A program made the translations under genes and the position numbers. From Pseudomonadota bacterium (GTDB lineage: Bacteria; Pseudomonadota; Alphaproteobacteria; Caulobacterales; Caulobacteraceae): 5,345 nt of DNA. The stretch covers positions 1-5,345 of the forward strand of contig JAEZIH010000149.1 of the NCBI GenBank assembly GCA_023416055.1, written 5' to 3'. The stretch's first letter is position 1. Each line of letters begins with the position of its first letter. This document shows, piece by piece, positions 1-5,345 of the stretch. The notes under the pieces were generated by a model. The model was given only the letters and a program-made list of their open reading frames with translations, was not told where the DNA came from and made no database searches.

Positions 1-29
1 GCCGGGACGGTATCCGAAGACGCCGTCAT
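1..29 (-). CDS. Possible start of a downstream gene, cut by the window edge
   Basis: On the minus strand an ATG at 29-27 opens a frame reading MTASSDTVP that is still open at the window edge. It begins three bases after the TGA stop (35-33) of the TonB-dependent receptor gene, a spacing typical of co-transcribed, translationally coupled genes. Against it, no clear Shine-Dalgarno sequence precedes the ATG (the preceding bases are the end of the receptor gene), and nine codons are too few to recognise a family. No function is proposed. Confidence 0.3.
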
Positions 30-32
30 CGA

Positions 33-2330
33 TCAGTAATCATAGCCGATGCGCACGCCGACCGTGCGGGGACGCAGGCGGCCGTAACGGCTGTCGAGGA
101 AGGCCTCGGGGTGGACGTAGTTGACCGAGTCGTCGTCGAAGAGGTTTTCCACATAGGCCCCCACTGTGAACTGGTCGAAGGCGAAGGCCACGTTGGCGTT
201 CACGAACGTATACTTGTCCGTGTAGTCGTACGTCGGCAGCGGCACGAGGGGTTGACCCGGAGTATTCGGGAAGGCGTTCGGGAAATCGCCCACGTGCGAG
301 ATCGCGATCGAGGCGTTGCCCGTCACGCCCGCCGTCGGCTGCCATTCGTAGTTGATGCGCAGCGAGCCCGAGAACTCCGGCCCGGCCAGCTGGGCGCCCA
401 GGACGGCGCCCGAGATCGCCGCTTCCTGGGCCGTCAGGTCGTCAACCTCGGAGTGGTTCCAGGCGCCGTTGAGGGCCACGGTCCAGCCGTCGGCCGGCAG
501 GGCGACGAGCGCGAGCTCGATCCCCTTGCTGGTGGCGCCGCCGATGTTGGTGGCGAACTGGACGGAGTCCGAGACCCGGTTGGCCTGCACCTGGATGTCG
601 TTCCAGTCGATCCAGTAGAGGGCGGCGTCGGCGAACAGGCGGCCGTTGAAGAAGCGGCCCTTCACCCCGACCTCGTAGTTGATCAGCTCATCCGAGGTCG
701 CGCCGTATGGGATGATGATGTCCGTCGGATCAAGGGGGCTGGGATCCCCCGCGCGGGCATTGACGATCGGCGGGCGGAAGCCGGTGGACACGGCGGCGTA
801 GGTGGTCACCGCCGGCGTCGGCCGCCACGAGGCGCTGAAGCGGTACGAGGGGCCTTCCTCCTCGGCCTTCACGCCGACGGCCGCGGGCACCGGCGTGAGG
901 GTCAGCGGGCCGGGGTTGGGGAAGCCGAGGATGGTGGCGATCCAGGCGCGGGTCAGATAGTCCGAGTTGTAGCCGCCGTCCTCGGTGAAGCCCTGGGCGT
1001 CGGTCGAGCCGTAGCGCAGTCCGCCGGTGACCCAGAAGTCAGGCGTGAAGCGATAGGTCAGCTGGCCGAAGGCCGCGATCTCGTGGCTGATGAAGTGCGA
1101 GCCGAAGCGCAGGTAGTATTCGTCCGGCAGGCCGGTGAAGCCCTGTGCGGCGAGGAAGGCCTGGCTGGAGCGGTAGTTGTAGTCCACGTCCCGGCGCTTG
1201 CGATGGTAGAAGCCGCCCACGGACCAGTCGAACTTGCCGCCGGGGTCGGAGACCAGCCGCAGCTCCTGCACGAAGGTGTCGTCCCAGGCGTCCGCGTCGA
1301 GCGCGAAGGGGAAGGCCTGGGCGTAGGTGCCGGCGAGGTCCACGTAGAACAGGCCGGTGTAGTCGGACTTGGTGGTCGAACTGGTCAGGCGGGCGCCGTC
1401 GAACTGGTATTCGAAGGTCGCATTGTAGTTGGCCATGTCGCTCTGGAAGAGATCCGGCCGGTCGGTGAGGCGGACGAAGGTCCCCAGCGCCGGATTGGTC
1501 ATCGAACCGTCGTGGGGATTGGATATCTCCCGCGAATAGGTCAGCCGCGCCGAAAAGCGATCGGTGGGCTCCCATTGCAGGATGGCGCGGCCGCCGTACT
1601 GCACCAGGGTGTTGGCGTCCTCGATGCCGGTCCCGATGTTGTCGACCCAGCCTTCCTCGTTCCGGGAGAAGCCGACCACGCGGAGGGCGAGCTCGTTCTC
1701 GATCAGCGGGACGTTGACCATCGCGTGGTACCGCTGGCGCAGGCCGCCCTCGTTCATCACGCCGAGGTCCACCAGGGCGGAGGCGTCGAAGCGGTTCGGA
1801 TCCGGGTCGTGGGTCAGAATGCGCAGGGCGCCGGCCAGGGAGCCCGAACCGAACAGGGTGCCCTGCGGCCCGCGAAGGAATTCAATCCGCTCCACGTCGT
1901 AGAGGGTCGGGTCAAGGATGGTCGAGTTGCCGTTGGACGAGATCGGCAGTTCGTCCAGATAGATGGCCACCGTGCTCTGCAGGTTGGCGCCGTAGCCGTT
2001 GGTGGCGATGCCGCGGGCGGTGAAGTTGTTGAAGTTCGCCGAGGCCCGGTTCAGGACCACGCCGGGCGTGGCTGTGGCGAGGCCGTCGTAGTTGGCGATG
2101 CCGCGCTCGTTCAGGTCCTCCTGCGAGAGGGTGGTGATGCTGACCGGCACGTCCTGGATCCGCTCCTCGCGGCGGGTGGCGGTGACGATCACCTCGTCCA
2201 GGGTGTCGGTCCTGCGTTCCTGTTGTTCCCGTCGGTCTGCGGATTGCTGGTCCTGCGCCTGAGCCTGGACCGGAGCCATAACCGCCGCCTGTGCGAGCAG
2301 GCAGGCGGACGCGAGCAGTATCGCCCTCAT
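33..2330 (-). CDS. TonB-dependent outer-membrane receptor
   Basis: This is a ligand-gated beta-barrel of the outer membrane that imports scarce substrates (iron-siderophore complexes, cobalamin, sugars or other metabolites) using energy from TonB-ExbB-ExbD. The 765-aa protein has a signal peptide (MRAILLASACLLAQAAVMAP, cleavage likely near residues 22-26, VQAQAQ). A Gln/Arg-rich linker follows, then a TonB box at about 44-51 (LDEVIVTA). The plug domain spans about 55-175 and contains the hallmark RIEFLRGPQGTLFGSGS at 148-164. A long barrel runs from about 190 to the end, with the usual late NLFDDD element near 729 and a terminal aromatic residue in RIGYDY. Length and architecture are normal and there is no frameshift. 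No N-terminal signalling (STN) domain is present, so it is not a FecA-type transducer. The ATG at 2330 is preferred over the in-frame ATG at 2387 because it directly precedes the signal peptide and has a strong ribosome-binding site; the longer form would bury the signal peptide behind 19 residues. The substrate is unknown. Confidence 0.95.
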   Translation of the reverse strand: MRAILLASACLLAQAAVMAPVQAQAQDQQSADRREQQERRTDTLDEVIVTATRREERIQDVPVSITTLSQEDLNERGIANYDGLATATPGVVLNRASANFNNFTARGIATNGYGANLQSTVAIYLDELPISSNGNSTILDPTLYDVERIEFLRGPQGTLFGSGSLAGALRILTHDPDPNRFDASALVDLGVMNEGGLRQRYHAMVNVPLIENELALRVVGFSRNEEGWVDNIGTGIEDANTLVQYGGRAILQWEPTDRFSARLTYSREISNPHDGSMTNPALGTFVRLTDRPDLFQSDMANYNATFEYQFDGARLTSSTTKSDYTGLFYVDLAGTYAQAFPFALDADAWDDTFVQELRLVSDPGGKFDWSVGGFYHRKRRDVDYNYRSSQAFLAAQGFTGLPDEYYLRFGSHFISHEIAAFGQLTYRFTPDFWVTGGLRYGSTDAQGFTEDGGYNSDYLTRAWIATILGFPNPGPLTLTPVPAAVGVKAEEEGPSYRFSASWRPTPAVTTYAAVSTGFRPPIVNARAGDPSPLDPTDIIIPYGATSDELINYEVGVKGRFFNGRLFADAALYWIDWNDIQVQANRVSDSVQFATNIGGATSKGIELALVALPADGWTVALNGAWNHSEVDDLTAQEAAISGAVLGAQLAGPEFSGSLRINYEWQPTAGVTGNASIAISHVGDFPNAFPNTPGQPLVPLPTYDYTDKYTFVNANVAFAFDQFTVGAYVENLFDDDSVNYVHPEAFLDSRYGRLRPRTVGVRIGYDY

Positions 2331-2337
2331 CTCAATT

Positions 2338-2344
2338 CCCTCCC
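2338..2344 (-). promoter_or_regulatory. Ribosome-binding site of the TonB-dependent receptor
   Basis: Read on the minus strand this is GGGAGGG, followed by the seven-base spacer AATTGAG and the ATG at 2330. It is a near-ideal Shine-Dalgarno sequence and decides the start in favour of the 765-aa protein. Confidence 0.85.
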
Positions 2345-2427
2345 AATGCGTGGATCGTGATGTCCGCGCTTGCATGGAGGAGGACACGAGCCCGGACGCT
2401 TGTCAACATTCGCTCTCGTGTGTGTGA

Positions 2428-2440
2428 ATATCTGCGATAT
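2428..2440. repeat. Small perfect inverted repeat, candidate operator
   Basis: The arms ATATC and GATAT flank a three-base centre (TGC). The element sits in the AT-rich part of the divergent promoter region, roughly 98 bases upstream of the receptor start and 97 upstream of the symporter start. Position and symmetry suit a transcription-factor site, but five-base arms can occur by chance and the sequence matches no operator I recognise. Confidence 0.3.
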
Positions 2441-2450
2441 GGAAAACCGG

Positions 2451-2478
2451 GGCGGCCGGGTCCACGGTCGCGGCCGCC
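2451..2478. repeat. GC-rich hairpin upstream of the symporter gene
   Basis: GGCGGCCG (2451-2458) and CGGCCGCC (2471-2478) are exact reverse complements and enclose a 12-base loop. In RNA this would be a very stable eight-pair stem. On the minus strand it is followed by CCGGTTTTCC, a weak T-run, so it could act as an imperfect terminator blocking leftward transcription. On the plus strand it would lie in the 5' leader of the symporter mRNA if transcription starts upstream of it. Such GC palindromes are also common by chance in DNA this GC-rich. Confidence 0.3.
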
Positions 2479-2524
2479 GCTTGCCCCTTGAGCCCGTCGT
2501 CCGGCTGTTCCATGGATGGGCGCA

Positions 2525-2530
2525 GAGGGG
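2525..2530 (+). promoter_or_regulatory. Ribosome-binding site of the MHS symporter
   Basis: GAGGGG lies six bases before the ATG at 2537. The alternative in-frame ATG at 2516 meets a TGA after five codons (at 2531) and cannot be used, so the start at 2537 is firm. Confidence 0.7.
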
Positions 2531-2536
2531 TGAGAG

Positions 2537-3889
2537 ATGAAGCACGAACAGACCGCGGACCTGCCTTACCTGCGCAAGGTCGTCGGGGCCTCGATGGCCG
2601 GGACGGTGGTCGAGTGGTACGAGTTCTTCCTCTACGGCACCGCCGCCACCCTGGTGTTCGGCCAGCTGTTCTTTCCCAAGACGGGCAATGAGCTGGACGG
2701 CATCATCGCCGCCTTCGCCACCTATGCGGTGGGCTTCATCGCCCGGCCGCTGGGCGGGGTGGTGTTCGGACATTTCGGCGATCGGCTGGGTCGGAAGTCG
2801 CTGCTGCAATTCAGCCTGCTGCTGATCGGCGGCTCCACCTTCCTGATGGGCTGCCTGCCCAGCTTCAACTCGATCGGCTACTGGGCGCCGGCGCTGCTGG
2901 TTTCGCTGCGCTTCATCCAGGGCTTCGCCCTGGGCGGGGAGTGGGGCGGGGCGGTTCTGCTGGTCACCGAGCACAGCCCGAACCGCAGCCGGGGTTTCTG
3001 GGGCAGCTTCCCCCAGGCGGCCGTGCCGATCGGCAACCTGCTGGCCACGGTGGTGCTGCTGGCCCTGTCGGCCCTGCTGAGCGATGAGGCCTTCATGTCA
3101 TGGGGCTGGCGGATCGGCTTCTGGCTGTCCGTCGTGATCATCGCCATCGGCTACTACATCCGCACCCAGGTCACGGACTCGCCGATCTTCAAGGCGGCGC
3201 GGGAGGAGGCCGAGAAGAAGGCCGCGGCGGGCTACGGCCTGACGGAGGTCTTCCGTCGCCAGCCCCGCAGCGTCTTCAACGCCATGGCGCTGAGGTTCGG
3301 CGAGAACATCCTCTACTACATGGTGGTCACCTTCTCGATCACCTACCTGCACCACCGCGAGGTGGACACCACGCGCATTCTTGCGCTGCTGTTCCTCGCC
3401 CACATCCTGCACGTCATCGTCATCCCCGTCGTCGGGGCGGCGGCCGACCGGATAGGGCGGCGGCCGGTCTATATCGCGGGGGCGGCCCTGACCCTTGTCT
3501 GGCCGTTCGCAGCCTTCCCGATGTTCGATACCGGCGGCACGTGGATGATCCTCGGCGCCATCATGCTGGGGCTGGCGGTGCACGGACTGATGTATGCGGC
3601 GCAGCCGGCGATCATGAGCGAGATGTTCCCCACCCGGGTGCGCTATTCCGGGGTTTCGCTCGGCTATCAGGTGACCGCCATCGTGGCCGGGTCGTGGGCC
3701 CCCCTGATCGGGACGGCGCTGCTGCGCGGCTGGGATTCCTGGGTTCCGATCGCCTGGTACGTGCTGGCGTCGGGCCTCGTCAGCCTGGTGGCGGCGCTGT
3801 TCATGCGCGAAACCAGGGGAGTTTCGCTGGCCGAGATCGACAAGGCCGATCTGCGTCGGCTCGAAGAGGCCGAACCCACCCGGGGCTGA
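2537..3889 (+). CDS. MFS transporter, metabolite:H+ symporter (MHS) family
   Basis: This is a proton-coupled secondary transporter of the inner membrane, of the MHS branch that includes ProP, KgtP, ShiA, CitA and YhjE. Known members carry organic acids or zwitterions such as proline/betaine, 2-oxoglutarate, shikimate or citrate. The 450 aa match the family's usual length and about 12 membrane segments can be seen. Diagnostic motifs are VEWYEF (25-30) in helix 1; GHFGDRLGRK (78-87), the MFS loop 2-3 signature; RFIQGFALGGEWGGA (125-139), the strongly conserved MHS helix 4 stretch; AADRIGRRP (302-310), the repeat signature in loop 8-9; and EMFPTRVRYSGVSLGYQ (362-378) in the second half. A charged, Ala/Lys-rich central loop lies at about 216-245. 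It lacks the long C-terminal coiled coil of the osmosensor ProP, so an osmolyte role is less likely. The substrate cannot be assigned. It is divergent from the TonB-dependent receptor and 96 bases upstream of the repressor gene, which has its own promoter region. Confidence 0.93.
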   Translation: MKHEQTADLPYLRKVVGASMAGTVVEWYEFFLYGTAATLVFGQLFFPKTGNELDGIIAAFATYAVGFIARPLGGVVFGHFGDRLGRKSLLQFSLLLIGGSTFLMGCLPSFNSIGYWAPALLVSLRFIQGFALGGEWGGAVLLVTEHSPNRSRGFWGSFPQAAVPIGNLLATVVLLALSALLSDEAFMSWGWRIGFWLSVVIIAIGYYIRTQVTDSPIFKAAREEAEKKAAAGYGLTEVFRRQPRSVFNAMALRFGENILYYMVVTFSITYLHHREVDTTRILALLFLAHILHVIVIPVVGAAADRIGRRPVYIAGAALTLVWPFAAFPMFDTGGTWMILGAIMLGLAVHGLMYAAQPAIMSEMFPTRVRYSGVSLGYQVTAIVAGSWAPLIGTALLRGWDSWVPIAWYVLASGLVSLVAALFMRETRGVSLAEIDKADLRRLEEAEPTRG

Positions 3890-3928
3890 AGTCTTACCGC
3901 GAGTTCATCGCGCCGCCTCATTGCTGAC

Positions 3929-3957
3929 TTGATCCGCTACAAGTGTGGCGCTACAGA
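3929..3957 (+). promoter_or_regulatory. Tentative promoter of the repressor/peptidase operon
   Basis: TTGATC (3929-3934) as a -35 box and TACAGA (3952-3957) as a -10 box are separated by 17 bases. Both matches are weak (the -10 agrees at three of six positions). The arrangement gains some support because the second operator box coincides with the -10, so a bound repressor would exclude RNA polymerase, as in other BlaI/CopY systems. The leader would be roughly 20 bases, long enough for the ribosome-binding site at 3973-3978. Confidence 0.35.
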
Positions 3958-3962
3958 TGTAG
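3937..3962 (+). promoter_or_regulatory. Tandem BlaI/CopY-type operator (two TACA-N2-TGTA boxes)
   Basis: Two 12-base dyads lie side by side. Box 1 (3937-3948) is CTACA-AG-TGTGG with one arm mismatch, and box 2 (3951-3962) is CTACA-GA-TGTAG, a perfect inverted repeat. They are separated by two bases, so their centres are 14 bases apart. Family knowledge: BlaI and MecI recognise TACA/TGTA motifs, and the CopY 'cop box' is KACANNTGTA, which box 2 matches exactly. The boxes end 23 bases before the repressor ATG, where autoregulatory operators of this family normally sit. No second copy was found elsewhere in the window, including the receptor/symporter divergent region. Confidence 0.75.
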
Positions 3963-3972
3963 TGGCCAGAGT

Positions 3973-3978
3973 GGAGGG
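3973..3978 (+). promoter_or_regulatory. Ribosome-binding site of the BlaI-family repressor
   Basis: GGAGGG is followed by a seven-base spacer (TGACGTC) and the ATG at 3986. It selects that start over the in-frame TTG at 3929, which has no such site and would place the operator inside the coding sequence. Confidence 0.85.
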
Positions 3979-3985
3979 TGACGTC

Positions 3986-4360
3986 ATGATCGAGTCCTTG
4001 CCGCGCCGCGAGCGCGAGGTGTTCGAAACCCTGTGTCGCCTCGGGTCGGGCACCACCAGCGCCGTCCGGGCCGCCATGGGCGGCTCGCTCAGCGATTCGG
4101 CCGTCCGCACCCTGCTGGCCCGGCTGGAGGCCAAGGGCCTCGTGGCGCGGGAGAGCGGCGCCGAGGGCGTCCTCTACCGGCCCGCGCCGCGGCGCGAGAG
4201 CCTTGCGGTCAGCGCCCTGCGGCGGACCGTGGACACCTTCTTCGCCGGCTCGGCGGCCGGCGCCGCCACGGCCCTGCTGGGTCTCACCCAGAAGCTGAAG
4301 CCCGAGGAGCTTGAAGCGCTGGAGCGCGCCATCGAGGAAGCGCGGGAGCGGGGGTCGTGA
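3986..4360 (+). CDS. BlaI/MecI/CopY-family winged-helix transcriptional repressor
   Basis: This is a small dimeric DNA-binding repressor, expected to bind the tandem operator just upstream and repress its own operon. The protein is 124 aa, normal for the family. Residues 1-70 form the winged helix-turn-helix: a first helix with PRREREVFETLCRLG (6-20), the recognition helix SDSAVRTLLARLEAKGL (36-52), where S..AVRTLLARLE.KGL is the family hallmark, and a wing ending in LYRP (63-66). The C-terminal dimerisation helices cover about 70-122, with a typical LKPEELEALERAIEEA near 104-119. In staphylococcal BlaI/MecI the activating cut is at an Asn-Phe bond in the dimerisation part; no Asn-Phe pair, in fact no Asn at all, is visible here, so any cleavage site must differ. 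The start at 3986 is chosen by the ribosome-binding site and family length. The stop overlaps the GTG of the M56 peptidase gene, implying translational coupling. The target genes beyond its own operon are unknown. Confidence 0.93.
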   Translation: MIESLPRREREVFETLCRLGSGTTSAVRAAMGGSLSDSAVRTLLARLEAKGLVARESGAEGVLYRPAPRRESLAVSALRRTVDTFFAGSAAGAATALLGLTQKLKPEELEALERAIEEARERGS

Positions 4361-5345
4361 GCCTGGAGCTGATCCTCGAAATTCTCGCCAAGACCAGCGT
4401 CGTCGCCGGCGCGGGCCTGCTGCTGTCGATCCTGCCGGGGTTCCGGCCGGCCGATCGGGCGGATGTTCTGAGGGCGGCGGTCTGCGCCCTGCTGCTGCTG
4501 CCGCTGCTGGCCTTGCTCCTGCCCTCCATCCAGCTGGCCCTGTTGCCGGACAAGCCGGCCGCGGCCGCCGCCATCGCGCCGGTGGTGTGGCAGGGGTCGG
4601 TGTCGCCGGTCGAGGGCGTGTCCCTGTCCAGCACCCTGCGTCCGCCCACGGGGCTGGAGGCCCTCGTCCTGTTCTGGATCGCCGGCGCCGCCGGTGTGAT
4701 CGGCCGTTTCCTTCTCGGCGTCCTGACCCTGTGGCGCTGGACGCGCAACGGCGCTCCGGTCGCGGAGGGTGCGTGGACCCGCGCGCTGGACACCCTGTCG
4801 CCGCGTCGCCGTCCGCGTCTGGTGGTCGCGCCGGCTGTCGAGGCGCCGCTCAGCTGGGGCCTGCCGCCGGGCGTGGTGCTGATCGGCCGCAACAGCCTGT
4901 CGAAACCCGAGACGGCGGGCGCCGTCCTGGCCCATGAGCTGGCCCACCTGCGTCGCGCGGACTGGCTTTTCCTGGCCTTGTCGCGGCTGGCTCTCGCCCT
5001 GTTCTGGTTCAACCCGCTGGTCTGGCTGCTGCACGCCGAGCTGGCGAACCGGAGCGAGGATGCGGCTGACGCCGCGGCCCTCGCGGTGGTGGACCGCAGG
5101 ACCTACGCCCGCACGCTCGTCGGCCTGGCCGCCGAATTCCGTCAGTCCGCCGCCATCGGCATGGCGGGGGACGCCCAGTCTCTCAGCAAGAGGATAACCC
5201 GTATCATGAACGCCCATTCGCCCGCGCGGTCCCGGCCGCTGACGCTCGCCCTCGCCGTCGGCGTCCTCGCCGTCGTCGCCGCCCCGGTCGCGGCGCTGGA
5301 GATCACCCAGCGGCCGCCCCGGCCGCCGGCCCCGCCCGCCGTCCC
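4357..5345 (+). CDS. M56-family (BlaR1-type) membrane zinc metallopeptidase, C-terminus cut by the window edge
   Basis: This is an integral inner-membrane zinc protease that senses a signal and, in characterised systems, triggers loss of the partner BlaI-type repressor. The GTG at 4357 overlaps the repressor stop (GTGA). From it 329 codons are open to the window end with no stop. Membrane segments are seen at about 5-26, 37-63 and 100-125, then the cytoplasmic protease region, then a fourth segment at about 294-313. The zinc site is HELAH (193-197) followed by LRRADW, then FNPLVW (218-223), and the downstream acidic ligand in ELANRSEDAAD (228-238, probably E234). All expected catalytic residues are present, so the enzyme should be active. 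After the fourth segment the protein turns proline-rich (QRPPRPPAPPAV, 318-329) and runs off the edge. Staphylococcal BlaR1 has a penicillin-binding sensor domain there; what follows here is not visible, so the inducer cannot be named. Confidence 0.9.
   Translation, partial: MSLELILEILAKTSVVAGAGLLLSILPGFRPADRADVLRAAVCALLLLPLLALLLPSIQLALLPDKPAAAAAIAPVVWQGSVSPVEGVSLSSTLRPPTGLEALVLFWIAGAAGVIGRFLLGVLTLWRWTRNGAPVAEGAWTRALDTLSPRRRPRLVVAPAVEAPLSWGLPPGVVLIGRNSLSKPETAGAVLAHELAHLRRADWLFLALSRLALALFWFNPLVWLLHAELANRSEDAADAAALAVVDRRTYARTLVGLAAEFRQSAAIGMAGDAQSLSKRITRIMNAHSPARSRPLTLALAVGVLAVVAAPVAALEITQRPPRPPAPPAV

Larger units (their letters stand above)
2331..2536. promoter_or_regulatory. Divergent intergenic region between receptor and symporter genes
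   Basis: These 206 bases separate two genes transcribed outward, so both promoters should lie here. The stretch at about 2400-2446 is noticeably more AT-rich than its surroundings and is the best place for them. It contains TGTCAA at 2401-2406, which reads as a consensus TTGACA -35 box on the minus strand, and a perfect dyad ATATC-TGC-GATAT at 2428-2440. No convincing -10 hexamer at 16-18 bases from that -35 could be found, so exact promoters are not called. The symporter-proximal part (about 2447-2515) is very GC-rich and contains a hairpin. No small open reading frame with a plausible ribosome-binding site was seen. Confidence 0.55.

Noticed and set aside
111..2360. A 749-codon open frame on the plus strand opposite the TonB-dependent receptor gene
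   Set aside because: It is a GC-rich shadow: low-complexity Val/Gly/Arg/Ala-rich composition, no recognisable domain, no ribosome-binding site of note, and it lies wholly antisense to a gene with clear family motifs.
2331..2387. Longer receptor form starting at the ATG at 2387
   Set aside because: It would put 19 residues in front of the signal peptide, while the ATG at 2330 has an ideal ribosome-binding site.
2401..2406. Consensus TTGACA on the minus strand as the receptor promoter
   Set aside because: The bases 16-18 positions further on read CTCC-rich sequence with no -10 resemblance. It may still be part of a promoter read by another sigma factor, but a sigma-70 promoter call is not supported.
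2331..2536. A second BlaI-type box controlling the receptor or symporter
   Set aside because: No TACA-N2-TGTA dyad, even with one mismatch, was seen in this region, so there is no sequence support for regulation of these two genes by the neighbouring repressor.
3898..3912. Inverted repeat CGCGA-N5-TCGCG just after the symporter stop, as a terminator
   Set aside because: The stem is only five pairs and is followed by CGCCTCATTGC with no T-run, so it does not meet the usual pattern of an intrinsic terminator.
3929..3985. TTG start giving a 143-residue repressor
   Set aside because: The extra 19 residues are encoded by the operator and leader, are not typical of the family, and have no ribosome-binding site; ATG at 3986 has a strong one.
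4311..5197. Plus-strand open frames at 4311-4937 and 4934-5197
   Set aside because: They are in a different frame from the M56 peptidase that starts at 4357. Their translations are low-complexity and lack motifs, whereas the 4357 frame has membrane helices and the full zinc-binding signature.
4174..5217. Long minus-strand open frame (347 codons) opposite the repressor and M56 genes, and an overlapping one at 4284-5012
   Set aside because: The Arg/Gln/Gly/Ala-rich translation is typical of antisense shadows in GC-rich DNA; the plus strand carries an unmistakable HELAH metallopeptidase there.

Overview
This window looks like chromosomal DNA of a GC-rich, Gram-negative alphaproteobacterium. Caulobacterales (Caulobacter, Brevundimonas or Phenylobacterium type) is the most likely source, with Sphingomonadales as an alternative. 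The reasons are the strong G/C bias at third codon positions, a large TonB-dependent receptor (which requires an outer membrane), and a BlaI/M56 gene pair of the kind common in these groups. The assignment is an inference from style, not from a marker gene. I see no RNA gene, CRISPR array, insertion sequence or phage gene.

Layout. (1) Positions 33-2330, minus strand: a complete TonB-dependent outer-membrane receptor of 765 aa. The first codons of a possible next gene in the same direction lie at 29-1, at the window edge. (2) Positions 2331-2536: a 206-base divergent intergenic region. It holds an AT-rich patch with a small perfect dyad and a GC-rich hairpin, and it must carry both outward-facing promoters. 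(3) Positions 2537-3889, plus strand: a 450-aa inner-membrane transporter of the metabolite:H+ symporter (MHS) branch of the major facilitator superfamily. (4) Positions 3890-3985: a short intergenic region with two tandem BlaI/CopY-type operator boxes. (5) Positions 3986-4360, plus strand: a BlaI/MecI/CopY-family winged-helix repressor (124 aa). (6) Position 4357 to the window end, plus strand: an M56 (BlaR1-type) membrane zinc metallopeptidase. It overlaps the repressor gene by four bases and is cut by the window edge.

How the genes work together. The receptor and the symporter are divergently transcribed and could form one uptake route, the receptor crossing the outer membrane and the symporter the inner membrane. 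The substrate cannot be read from the sequence, and the pairing is inferred from position only. The repressor/peptidase pair is a self-contained signal-relay module. By analogy with BlaI/BlaR1, the repressor would hold its own promoter shut through the tandem operator until the membrane peptidase, activated by an unknown signal, relieves repression. No beta-lactamase gene is visible, and the visible part of the peptidase ends in a proline-rich tail rather than an obvious penicillin-binding sensor domain, so the signal and the wider regulon are open questions.

Two starts are set here from ribosome-binding sites rather than from the longest reading frame: the receptor starts at 2330 and the repressor at 3986. 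The peptidase reading frame was found by translating from the GTG at 4357; it has no stop before the window end.
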